Assembly: GCA_024742665.1 (NCBI GenBank)
Contig: JANSYA010000013.1
Location: 34,085-98,084 of the forward strand
DNA length: 64,000 nt
From: a bacterium
GTDB lineage: Bacteria > Spirochaetota > Leptospiria > Leptospirales > Leptonemataceae
Reading direction: 5' to 3'
Shown piece after piece: positions 19,001 to 25,786 of this stretch. The notes below the pieces were generated by a model. That model was not told where the DNA came from and did no database searches. It saw only the letters and a list, made by a program, of their open reading frames with translations. Position 1 is the stretch's first letter, and every line of letters starts with the position of its first letter. The position numbers and the translations under genes are program-made.

Positions 19001-19435
19001 GACCCAGAAGGCCATGCGCTCGCTGAACTGATTCCAATCACCGACGTACTTGAGCACCGACTCGCGGCACAGCTCGTTGAATTTCGCGATGCCGTACTCC
19101 GCTTCAATCTCCGATTTGGTCTTGATTCCCAGCTGTTTTTCGACTTCCCGCTCGACTGGCAGTCCGTGGCAGTCCCACCCGGCCCGCCGGGGAATATGGC
19201 AGCCGCGCTGCCCGTGAAATCGGATATAGATGTCTTTGAACACCCGGCTGAGCACGTGATGAATGCCCGGGCGACCGTTCGCCGTGGGCGGACCTTCGAA
19301 AAATACGTAGGTCGGCCCGTCGCTCGTCTGCTCGCCGGTCTTACGAAAGATTTCCTGCTCTTTCCAGAACGCGAGAATCGCCTGTTCGCGGTCGGGGAGA
19401 GATGTGCTGCTTGAAAATTCTGGAAACATAGTCAA
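16094..19435 (-). CDS. ileS: Isoleucyl-tRNA synthetase, type 2, with GXHH signature
   Basis: It charges tRNA-Ile with isoleucine. At 1113 residues with no C-terminal zinc-finger cysteines it belongs to the eukaryote-like IleRS2 class. KMSKS is intact in GEKMSKSKGNVVDP near residue 620. The class I HIGH motif, normally ANGxxHxGH, reads TANGRPGIHH at residues 52-60. The first histidine and the glycine have traded places, giving GXHH. The editing (CP1) domain lies in the usual position, with TTTPWTLPSN at its start. The C-terminal anticodon domain is complete. The ATG at 19435 is adjacent to the conserved FPEFSSSTSLPDREQAIL opening. There is no operon partner. A 304-bp leader region with two strong inverted repeats lies upstream. 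Confidence 0.95.
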   Translation of the reverse strand: MTMFPEFSSSTSLPDREQAILAFWKEQEIFRKTGEQTSDGPTYVFFEGPPTANGRPGIHHVLSRVFKDIYIRFHGQRGCHIPRRAGWDCHGLPVEREVEKQLGIKTKSEIEAEYGIAKFNELCRESVLKYVGDWNQFSERMAFWVDLDDPYFTMDNEFIESVWHLLKIIWEKGLIYQGYKVVPLDPVMGTTMSAAEVDLGYKETEDPSLTVRFRLADAPENERFGKNASFLVWTTTPWTLPSNVALALASTEEYLLIERVRPEGEPDAGTIERLICAVALKDEIFGEDPEANSGAAIKVVETLKGADLAGVSYRQILNYVQPDPERRAFYTITADFVTMDTGTGIVHIAPAYGADDLEVGNKNDLPVIHAVGMDGNFVEGTPHAGTFFKDADKAIVKELKTAGSVWKSERYKHNYPFGYRTGAPLLYFAKDAWYIRTTDLKSELIQNNEAINWVPENIKHGRFGDWLENNRDWALSRERYWGTPLPVWTDGEGGFRIIGSVAELSELAGRPLGDMDLHRPHVDEIEFKDPDTGKNMRRVPEVIDCWFDSGAMPYAQWGWPSGNRGDQLEKYFPADFISEAIDQTRGWFYTLLAISTMVSNTSSYKNVVCLGHVLDEKGEKMSKSKGNVVDPFKVFDTHGADAIRWYFLTNSPPGNSRRVGQPGSKNDPVAIVHGFMNMLINSVSFFTMYANIDGVQLGEDWENNPVMQDGKSAPPFAERPSIDRWILSALHQLIASVTEALEKYDCQGAGKQIEEFADSLSNWYIRRNRRRFWKGELDADKLSAYDTLYRCLTTLARLTAPFTPFLSEAIFRNLVSMPLAQAGAPESVQLAGWPSADLKHWHDPEVLREGDVIKQAAFLGRAARQESGVKVRQPLGRMMVHADSVDDRKALEKQDNQDVLLDELNVKQIEFIEDGAGILDYRVKANLPRIGKQLGPRVREVQSYLKDAQGAEVVRTLRAGEKIRIECADGEAVELAEEDCLIESISKEGVSGAEGGGLIVALDTTLTPDLLREGVARDLVRNVQELRKKSGLEVTDRIQLWFGVTAAAGQSDASGASGVEHANVASAIEQFAEFIQSETLSAILNGAEAPPAAAGELSVTMDGESVRIVIAKA

Positions 19436-19523
19436 TTACAATCAATTAGAGATCTGGCCAGAACACGCACCGGGCCGTCTGCCATCAAGTAGAATGAGGA
19501 GATCGCAATGAGGGTGAAATCGC

Positions 19524-19556
19524 GGCCGGGGGCCCGGCTTCACCCCGCCCCCGGCC
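19524..19556. promoter_or_regulatory. GC-rich inverted repeat upstream of ileS
   Basis: Arms GGCCGGGGGC and GCCCCCGGCC are perfectly complementary over 10 bp with a 13-nt loop. There is no T-tract on either side. It would be in the 5' leader of whichever divergent transcript covers it. Confidence 0.45.
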
Positions 19557-19576
19557 CCCAAAACTGTTCAAAACGA

Positions 19577-19596
19577 AATTCTTTAAAAAAAGAATT
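19577..19596. promoter_or_regulatory. AT-rich inverted repeat before the partner-switching operon
   Basis: Arms AATTCTTT and AAAGAATT (perfect, 8 bp) flank AAAA. The size and symmetry fit a repressor or activator site in the shared ileS/HATPase intergenic region, 144 bp before the TTG start. Confidence 0.35.
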
Positions 19597-19739
19597 GCCC
19601 GATGGACGGAATCGGTTTCCTGAGTAGAGAAAAGATCGGAGACGATACCCGTTGAACCAGCCGGGAAGAGTCAGGTAGAGATTCGGAGGATTCCGGACGC
19701 CTGCTTCAGGGGCTTCAGTCAACGGAAAGGAGCGCTTCT

Positions 19740-20222
19740 TTGAGTTACGATAGACATGCAGCCCGGGCCTTTGTGGAACTACGTTTCGGCCCGAAATGGA
19801 CCTATATTTCCACGGTCCGGACCTTTATCCAGAATTTCCTGGCCATCACTTTAGAAGATAAGATCAAAGCCGACAAGGTTTCGATGGCCGTCAGTGAGCT
19901 GGTGGAAAACGCCGTAAAATATTCAAATCAGGAAGATACCTTTCTGCGGCTGGAAGAACCGCCGGATACGAATACGATTGAAGTCGTGGTCAGCAACAAC
20001 GCGGCCGAAGAGCAAGCGCAACAGCTGCTCGGTTTCGTGACCGAAATGGACAAGCTGCCTCCGCTGGAAGCGTATATGCAAATGATGCGCCTCAGCGCGG
20101 AACGCCAGGACGGTAAGAGCCAGCTGGGCCTCGCGCGGATTCGCTACGAAGCCAACGCGACCCTGAACGTCACGTACGAGAACGGGTTGGTGACCGTCCG
20201 CGCGAATTTCAAACTGGCCTGA
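19740..20222 (+). CDS. Slr1861-like HATPase (anti-sigma-type serine kinase)
   Basis: This is a 160-residue single-domain ATPase of the GHKL fold. The N-box VSELVENAVKYS and the late glycine motif SQLGLARIRYEA are clear, while the DxGxG box is not canonical, as in Slr1861-like proteins. No receiver or sensor domain is attached. It starts at TTG 19740 with an AAGGAG ribosome-binding site eight bases upstream. It is the first gene of a same-strand trio with a STAS-like protein (81-bp gap) and a SpoIIE-type phosphatase. By analogy with cyanobacterial slr1861-slr1860-slr1659 and Bacillus RsbW/SpoIIAB, it probably phosphorylates the serine of the STAS-like partner. Confidence 0.85.
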   Translation: MSYDRHAARAFVELRFGPKWTYISTVRTFIQNFLAITLEDKIKADKVSMAVSELVENAVKYSNQEDTFLRLEEPPDTNTIEVVVSNNAAEEQAQQLLGFVTEMDKLPPLEAYMQMMRLSAERQDGKSQLGLARIRYEANATLNVTYENGLVTVRANFKLA

Positions 20223-20302
20223 TCGAATAGAGGCCGCCAATCAACGCCGACCCCCGAACACCCCGGATGAGGTCGGCGCAAGATGTTTAAGGACTGATAG
20301 CT

Positions 20303-20689
20303 ATGGGTAATATGAACGTTGAGAATCTGAAGCTGGACAAGGTTTCCATCACCGTCGCTGACGGCGCCGACGCGGCGGAAATCAAACTGGTCGGCGAAAT
20401 CGATCTGGAAGATCCGAGTATCGAAATCAAGCCTTTCCTGGCGAAATTACACGACGAGATCATCGCCGCGGGATACAAAACGGTGAACGTCGAAGTTCTG
20501 CAGCTGAGTTTCATGAACTCCAGCGGCATCAAAGAACTGGTAAACTGGATCATGAAAGTAAACGTAACGCCGGCCGAGCAGCGTTACAAAATCAATTTGG
20601 TATATTCAAAAAGCATAACCTGGCAGGAAAGCTCTCTGCCGGTATTGCATAAGCTCCACCCGGACGTTGTGGAAGTTAAAGCCATCTAA
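20303..20689 (+). CDS. Slr1659-like STAS-type regulator (phospho-acceptor)
   Basis: This 128-residue protein resembles anti-sigma-factor antagonists. The sheet-helix pattern of STAS domains is visible, and LSFMNSSGIKELVNWI corresponds to the conserved loop and helix containing the serine that partner-switch kinases phosphorylate (NSSG). The start ATG at 20303 gives MGNMNVENLK; an internal ATG three codons on is possible. It sits between the HATPase and the PAS-SpoIIE-TPR phosphatase, as expected for the switch protein of the module. The downstream effector it would release or bind is not encoded nearby. Confidence 0.82.
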   Translation: MGNMNVENLKLDKVSITVADGADAAEIKLVGEIDLEDPSIEIKPFLAKLHDEIIAAGYKTVNVEVLQLSFMNSSGIKELVNWIMKVNVTPAEQRYKINLVYSKSITWQESSLPVLHKLHPDVVEVKAI

Positions 20690-20730
20690 ATCACTTTCCC
20701 GGGGCAGTCGCCCGTGCCTTCGCCTCGCTT

Positions 20731-20750
20731 GCGCTTATTCGCGTAAGCGC
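20731..20750. promoter_or_regulatory. Hairpin between the STAS-like and phosphatase genes
   Basis: Arms GCGCTTA and TAAGCGC (perfect, 7 bp) flank a TTCGCG loop, 45 bp before the phosphatase start. It has no T-tract. It may act as an attenuator or mRNA-processing site that sets the stoichiometry within the operon. Confidence 0.4.
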
Positions 20751-20794
20751 GGCGCATTCGGAACGACTGCTCCCAGGGATCAGCCAACCTACCC

Positions 20795-22528
20795 ATGAGC
20801 GAAGCGGGCCCGCTACCGGAGCAAGACGAAGAAGCCTTCTCCGACATCCTCAAACGCGCCAATGTTGGCCTGCTCCTGCTTGCCAGCGAAAACCAACACA
20901 ATCGCGTCCTGTACGCGAACGCATTCATGGAAGGCCTGACCGGCTTCGCTCCGGGCGAACTGCAAGAGCGCGGCTTCTTCGAATTGGTAACCGGCGGCGA
21001 CGCGAGCGCGATTCAGGAATACTACAACAAAGTCAAAATCGCCACGCGCGAACCGCCCCACGATTTCGACATCGCGATTCAGCGCAAGAACGGCGATAAG
21101 ATCGACCTGAACGTCACGACTTCGCTGATGGAGACGGCGGAAGAAGAACCCTACGTCCTGCTGATCGTTCAGAATATTACGAACCGCAAAGCCTTCGAAC
21201 GGGTCATCGTCTCCAGCTTCGACAAGTTTATCCAGACCACGATCGAACTCGATGCGGCCCTCAAAAAGATTCGCGAACAGAGCAAGGCTCTGGCGAACTA
21301 TAAAGAAAAAATTCAAAATGAACTGATGATCGCTTCCAGCGTTCAGCGAGCGATGATTCCTCAGACTTTTCCCGCGAACGATTTCGTGGATATCTGGGGC
21401 GAATCGCTGCCCTGCAGCGAACTCGGCGGCGACTACCTCGACATCTTTCAGCTGGATCGCAACCGGCTGGGCATTCTGCTGGCGGACGTTTCCGGCCACG
21501 GCGTGCACGCGGCTTTGATTTCGGCGATGGCCAAAGTCTATTTCGTAAATTATAGCCGGCACTACGCCGACCCGGCGCACGTGCTCGCGCGCGTGAACTC
21601 CGACCTGGAAAAGATCTTTCGCGGGACCGGCTTTTATCTTTCGGCAGTCTACAGCGTGCTGGATCTCGACACGATGATCATGCGGACCGCGACCGCCGGC
21701 CACGAAAATCCGCTGTGTTATTTTCAGGACGAGAACGGCTCCGGCGGCGCTCCCGACAGGCTCCTCGTAGACGACAGCGAATCGGCGGCGCCCTCCCGCT
21801 TCGCCGATAAGGCGGGCGAACTGCTGCGCATCGGCAATCTGGAAGGCGGCGCGATTCTCGGCAGCCTGTCGCCCGGGGAAGTCCACTATAACTCGCTGAC
21901 CAATCAGCTGCGCGCCGGCTCGACGATCGTTTATTATACCGATGGCATTCCGGAAGCGCGCAACGCCGAGAATCAGTTTTTCGGCGACGACCGCCTGCAC
22001 GAGTTCATTCGCAAAAATCACTATCTATCGGCCAGAGAGTTCACTCAAAAACTCTTTCAGGAAACCGAGACATTCTATCAGGGCGCCGAGCCCAACGACG
22101 ACCGCACTCTGGTCGTACTGCAAATCTTAAAATCGCCCCAGGTCGCCGTGCCCGCCATGGGCAAAGAACAAATTCGCGAGTATTTTAATTCCGGCCAGGG
22201 CCTGCTGGATCGCGGACAGTTCGAAGAAGCGATCGTCCAGTTTCAAAAGATCATCGAAATCGATCAGGATAGCTTTCGCGCGCATCACTTCATCGGCCGC
22301 GCTCTGAGCGGCTTGCAGCGCTTCGAAGAAGCCGAAGAGTACTTTCAAAAGACCATCGTGCTGAATCCCGAGTATCTACAGGGCTTCTATCAGCTCGGCA
22401 TCGTGGTGTACAACCAGGGTGAATTTGAACAGGCCCTGCGGATCTGGAAGATTCTGTACAAAAAAACCGGCGAGTACAAAAAACTCGCTCAGTTCATTGA
22501 AATGGCTGAAAATCGCACCCGGCGCTGA
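20795..22528 (+). CDS. PAS-SpoIIE phosphatase with C-terminal TPR repeats
   Basis: The 577-residue protein has a PAS domain at about 12-135 (LLASENQHNRVLYANAF and VLLIVQNITNRKAFERV). A coiled-coil linker (about 145-180) leads to a PP2C/SpoIIE-type serine phosphatase at about 185-445. Metal-binding acids are in SELGGDYLDIF, LADVSGHGVHAAL and PNDDRTLVVL. The C-terminus from about 460 carries tetratricopeptide repeats of the form GQGLLDRGQFEEAIVQFQK. It should dephosphorylate the STAS-like protein when the PAS sensor is stimulated. It is the third gene of the module that starts at 19740. The TPR tail is an addition relative to simple RsbU-type phosphatases and may bind a partner. Confidence 0.9.
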   Translation: MSEAGPLPEQDEEAFSDILKRANVGLLLLASENQHNRVLYANAFMEGLTGFAPGELQERGFFELVTGGDASAIQEYYNKVKIATREPPHDFDIAIQRKNGDKIDLNVTTSLMETAEEEPYVLLIVQNITNRKAFERVIVSSFDKFIQTTIELDAALKKIREQSKALANYKEKIQNELMIASSVQRAMIPQTFPANDFVDIWGESLPCSELGGDYLDIFQLDRNRLGILLADVSGHGVHAALISAMAKVYFVNYSRHYADPAHVLARVNSDLEKIFRGTGFYLSAVYSVLDLDTMIMRTATAGHENPLCYFQDENGSGGAPDRLLVDDSESAAPSRFADKAGELLRIGNLEGGAILGSLSPGEVHYNSLTNQLRAGSTIVYYTDGIPEARNAENQFFGDDRLHEFIRKNHYLSAREFTQKLFQETETFYQGAEPNDDRTLVVLQILKSPQVAVPAMGKEQIREYFNSGQGLLDRGQFEEAIVQFQKIIEIDQDSFRAHHFIGRALSGLQRFEEAEEYFQKTIVLNPEYLQGFYQLGIVVYNQGEFEQALRIWKILYKKTGEYKKLAQFIEMAENRTRR

Positions 22529-22995
22529 CGGGCCGCCTCCGCCCGACGGCGGATATCGATGGAACCGAGCGCACGCTCCGCGACCGCAGCCTTTCCCGGA
22601 GATTCCCGGCCACCGCCCGACGCCCCCGAGCGAAAATCTCGACTCCAGCCAGGCCAATCTGCGCAAAGATCACGCGATTCGCCGAATTTGCCGATAATAG
22701 TGTATAGATAGAGGCGGGCCACGAGGGGCTACAGGGGGATTCCAGCTTGACGATCCGGGGGGTTCCGGAAAATCTGGCTTATTCCCTCCTACCCTATATC
22801 AGTCCTGATATTTCATACATAAATTCCCTGATCCGCTGACTGTGTTTTGATGGGGAGATTGGTTTTATTAAATCTTTATTTATGATTCGGCGAAACATTT
22901 TTTGATTCGCCGGGTCCGGTGTGCGTCTTGCGCGAACACCGAGTCGGTAATACGATACAACTTACAACGCCAAATACGCTCAATACGGTAGAACA
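22529..22995. other. 467-bp intergenic region upstream of greA
   Basis: No convincing gene is present. The left part is GC-rich and may include the terminator of the phosphatase operon. The right part, from about 22790, is AT-rich. It contains a near-perfect palindrome ATATCAG-TC-CTGATAT at 22796-22811 and an inverted repeat CGGCGAA/TTCGCCG at 22888-22912 with an 11-nt loop. These probably belong to the greA promoter and leader, but no -35/-10 pair can be fixed with confidence. Confidence 0.6.
22796..22811. promoter_or_regulatory. 16-bp palindrome upstream of greA
   Basis: ATATCAG and CTGATAT are perfectly complementary with a two-base TC centre, 184 bp before the greA start. The dimension suits a dimeric DNA-binding protein. 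Confidence 0.4.
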
Positions 22996-25782
22996 ATGTC
23001 ACAACAGGTCACGGAAAACGAAACTCAGGTCTCCAGCGATCCACTCGCGGCGAAGATCATCGCCCAGATCAACGAAGAGAAACTGGTCAAAGATCATCTC
23101 GCCAATTTGCAACTCAGCCGCCTGAAGAACTTCGATGAACTGGCCGCGGAGATCCAAAGCGCCGGACCGGAAAAGAGTTCCGAAGCCCGCACCCTGCTAC
23201 AAGAAAATCTAAACGAGTCGAAGTCATCGCTCGTATCGCGCTATATTCTCGGCGGCGTCGAGCTGCTTGAACAAAAAGAAGACGACTCCGGTTATCTACG
23301 CGCCCTGCTCGGCGAATTCATCAAGAGCGGTAAGTGGACCATCGTCGACCACATCGCCGACATCATTCTGGAGCACGACGAGAAGAACCGCATCGCCCTG
23401 CGCGCGAAAGTCGATAGCACCGAACGCCTGAAAGGCAAAAAAGAGCTGCGGCCCTTTCTCGAACGCCTGGCGCAGATCGACCGGAAGAATCCGGACGTCG
23501 TCAAGAAATACGCTCTCTCTATTTTAGAAGAAGACGAAGACAAAGCGATTACGTATCTGAAGCAGGCCGGCGAAACCTACGCCCGCCTCAAAGATTATAA
23601 GAACTTAGAGGAAGTCTGGAATCTGGTCGTAGCCCGGGACCACAAAGACCTGCCCTTCTTCGAACGCATCGAACGGATTCTGGTCGGTAACCGCGAACGC
23701 GTTCGCATGGCCGCCTATCTGGTCAGCCTGGTCGATCCCTTCAAGAACGAAGAGAACTGGGAAGCCGTCATCACCATCCTCAAAAAGATTCTGGAGTACG
23801 AGCCGACCTCTTCGCGCGCTCGTTCGGATCTTGTCCGGGCCTATCGTTCGCGCTTCGAGACGCACTCGCTGCTGAACGAATTCCTGAAGATGTCCGACCT
23901 GACGAACCACAAGAAGGCCGTCGGTCCCTGCATCGCTCACTTCGAACGCAACATCGTCTTCGACAAAGACAACTACGTCTATCACCGAACCCGCGGCGTG
24001 GGTAAAATCACCGAGATCGACAAAGACCAGGTGATTGTCGATTTCCGCGACAACCCCGGTCAGCGCATGTCGATCCAGATGGCGATTTCCAGTCTGCAAC
24101 CGCTCTATACCGAACACATCTGGGTGCGCTATTACGAAAACCCGACCGAGATCGAAGAAATTTTCAAAGAAGACACGGCCATGTTCTTCGAAATGATGCT
24201 GTCGTCGTTTCGCAATAAGATGATCATCGGCGACGTGAAAACCGAAATCGTTCCGCGCTTTCTCGAACTCAAGGACTGGTCCAAGTGGTGGACCAAGACC
24301 CGCGCTCAATTAAAGAAAGATCCGAAATTTGGTTTTAATCCGCGCAAGAAAGACGAACTCTTGCTGCGCGAAACGCCGATCACGCTTTCGGAAGAAATGT
24401 CCATGCGCTTCCAGTCCACGAACGACTGGAACAAACGCCTGGAAATCGCCCTGGAAACCCTCAAAGACCAGGACACGGAAGGCGCCGCCGAACTGGGCGT
24501 GCAATTTTATCGCGAAAACGAAAGCAACAAGGACGCCCTCAAGCAGCTGCACAGCTTTCTCTTTCTCGAACTGGCCAGTCAGGCCATGGGCGAAGACATC
24601 CCCGAACGCAAGCTCAAACGCAGTCACGTTCAGGAAGTTTTCAAGAACGCCGCCGCCGCCGATCTGGTGAAGTGGTGCGCCGAAAGCCCCACCGTTGAAT
24701 TCAAACGCGAAATCGTAAACCTGGTCGTCAACAATCGCGAAGACTATCCGGAAATTCTCGGCCACATTCTGTTCGAAGTTCCGATCAAAATCAACCGCTA
24801 TGTTCTGACCGAACTGCATCGCCTCGAACAATTCGACGCGCTGCGCAATTTCCTCAAACGGACTTTCACGAAATACCGCGACTTCCCCGAGATCTTTCTG
24901 TGGGTCGCGAAGTCGATTCTCAGCGAACAGTGGAATTACGAATGGGTTGAAAAAAGCAAGCAGGACGTCCTGCTGCTGATCTTCCGCCTGCTCAAGACTC
25001 TCGTGAATATCGAGAAGAAGGGCACGCGTCTGAAAAACACGGCGATCGAAGCTATCTTCGGCGCGACGAATATTACCGTCGAAGCGGTCCTCAGCCATGA
25101 AGTGCTTGCCACGGTAATAAAAAACGCGGAGCTACGAGTGCTGCGCCGGATGTACGCCCTCTTTCGGGACGTGCCGTACGCCGCCGACGCGCACAAAGAA
25201 AATTTCTACGAAGCCCTGCGCAATGAGCGTCCCGACTTCAACATGGACAGCGACGAAGAGGAAGACGCGGAAGAAGAACTCGCCGCTGAAATTGAAAGCC
25301 TGTATCCGGCAAGCGGCGTGATTCTGGCTTCATCGGACGCGCTGGAAAAACGCAAAGGCCATCTGGACCACTTGATCAACGTTGTGATGCCGGCCAACTC
25401 GCGGGACATCGGCGAAGCGCAGGAAAAAGGCGATTTGCGCGAGAACGCGGAATACAAAGCGGCCATGGAAAAACAATCCCAGCTGCAAGCTGAAATTTCA
25501 CGCGTCTCGGCTGAAATCAAACGCGCCCGCGCGATTCAGGCCTCCGACGTGCGCACGGATCTGGTCAGCATCGGTTCGCAGGTCACCGTCAAAACGAGCG
25601 AAGGCGAAACGATCACCTACTCGATCCTCGGCCCCTGGGACGCCGACGCGGATCAAAATCTGATCTCGTACGAATCGCCTATCGCGAAAGCGCTGATCGG
25701 TAAAAAAGCCGGCGAAACGGCGCAGCTGACCGAAGGCAACGCACGATCCTTTCACATCGAATCCATCGCGTCGGCCCTCTAA
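22996..25782 (+). CDS. greA: Transcription elongation factor GreA with ~770-residue N-terminal extension
   Basis: GreA rescues backtracked RNA polymerase by stimulating transcript cleavage. The C-terminal 155 residues are a complete GreA. They comprise a coiled coil, the acidic tip motif KGDLRENAEYKAA (about residues 809-821) and the FKBP-like domain ending in KAGETAQLTEGNARSF. The first 770 residues are helical, charged and unlike GreA. At about 326-372 the segment VYHRTRGVGKITEI and what follows resembles a small SH3/CarD-like barrel. Similar long GreA proteins occur, as far as I recall, in leptospires and chlamydiae. The ATG at 22996 is followed by an uninterrupted frame, so this is a natural fusion. 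The next gene starts four bases after its stop. Confidence 0.92.
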   Translation: MSQQVTENETQVSSDPLAAKIIAQINEEKLVKDHLANLQLSRLKNFDELAAEIQSAGPEKSSEARTLLQENLNESKSSLVSRYILGGVELLEQKEDDSGYLRALLGEFIKSGKWTIVDHIADIILEHDEKNRIALRAKVDSTERLKGKKELRPFLERLAQIDRKNPDVVKKYALSILEEDEDKAITYLKQAGETYARLKDYKNLEEVWNLVVARDHKDLPFFERIERILVGNRERVRMAAYLVSLVDPFKNEENWEAVITILKKILEYEPTSSRARSDLVRAYRSRFETHSLLNEFLKMSDLTNHKKAVGPCIAHFERNIVFDKDNYVYHRTRGVGKITEIDKDQVIVDFRDNPGQRMSIQMAISSLQPLYTEHIWVRYYENPTEIEEIFKEDTAMFFEMMLSSFRNKMIIGDVKTEIVPRFLELKDWSKWWTKTRAQLKKDPKFGFNPRKKDELLLRETPITLSEEMSMRFQSTNDWNKRLEIALETLKDQDTEGAAELGVQFYRENESNKDALKQLHSFLFLELASQAMGEDIPERKLKRSHVQEVFKNAAAADLVKWCAESPTVEFKREIVNLVVNNREDYPEILGHILFEVPIKINRYVLTELHRLEQFDALRNFLKRTFTKYRDFPEIFLWVAKSILSEQWNYEWVEKSKQDVLLLIFRLLKTLVNIEKKGTRLKNTAIEAIFGATNITVEAVLSHEVLATVIKNAELRVLRRMYALFRDVPYAADAHKENFYEALRNERPDFNMDSDEEEDAEEELAAEIESLYPASGVILASSDALEKRKGHLDHLINVVMPANSRDIGEAQEKGDLRENAEYKAAMEKQSQLQAEISRVSAEIKRARAIQASDVRTDLVSIGSQVTVKTSEGETITYSILGPWDADADQNLISYESPIAKALIGKKAGETAQLTEGNARSFHIESIASAL

Positions 25783-25786
25783 AATC

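Larger units (their letters stand above)
19436..19739. other. 304-bp divergent intergenic region (ileS / HATPase)
   Basis: No coding frame looks real. Two inverted repeats stand out (listed separately): a GC-rich one at 19524-19556 and an AT-rich one at 19577-19596. A good Shine-Dalgarno sequence (AAGGAG) ends eight bases before the TTG start at 19740. Promoters for both divergent genes must lie here, but no confident -35/-10 pair was found. Confidence 0.6.

Noticed and set aside
20813..22021. 402-codon minus-strand frame opposite the phosphatase gene
   Set aside because: It lies antisense to a clearly recognisable PAS-SpoIIE protein and has the low-complexity composition expected of a reverse-frame translation.
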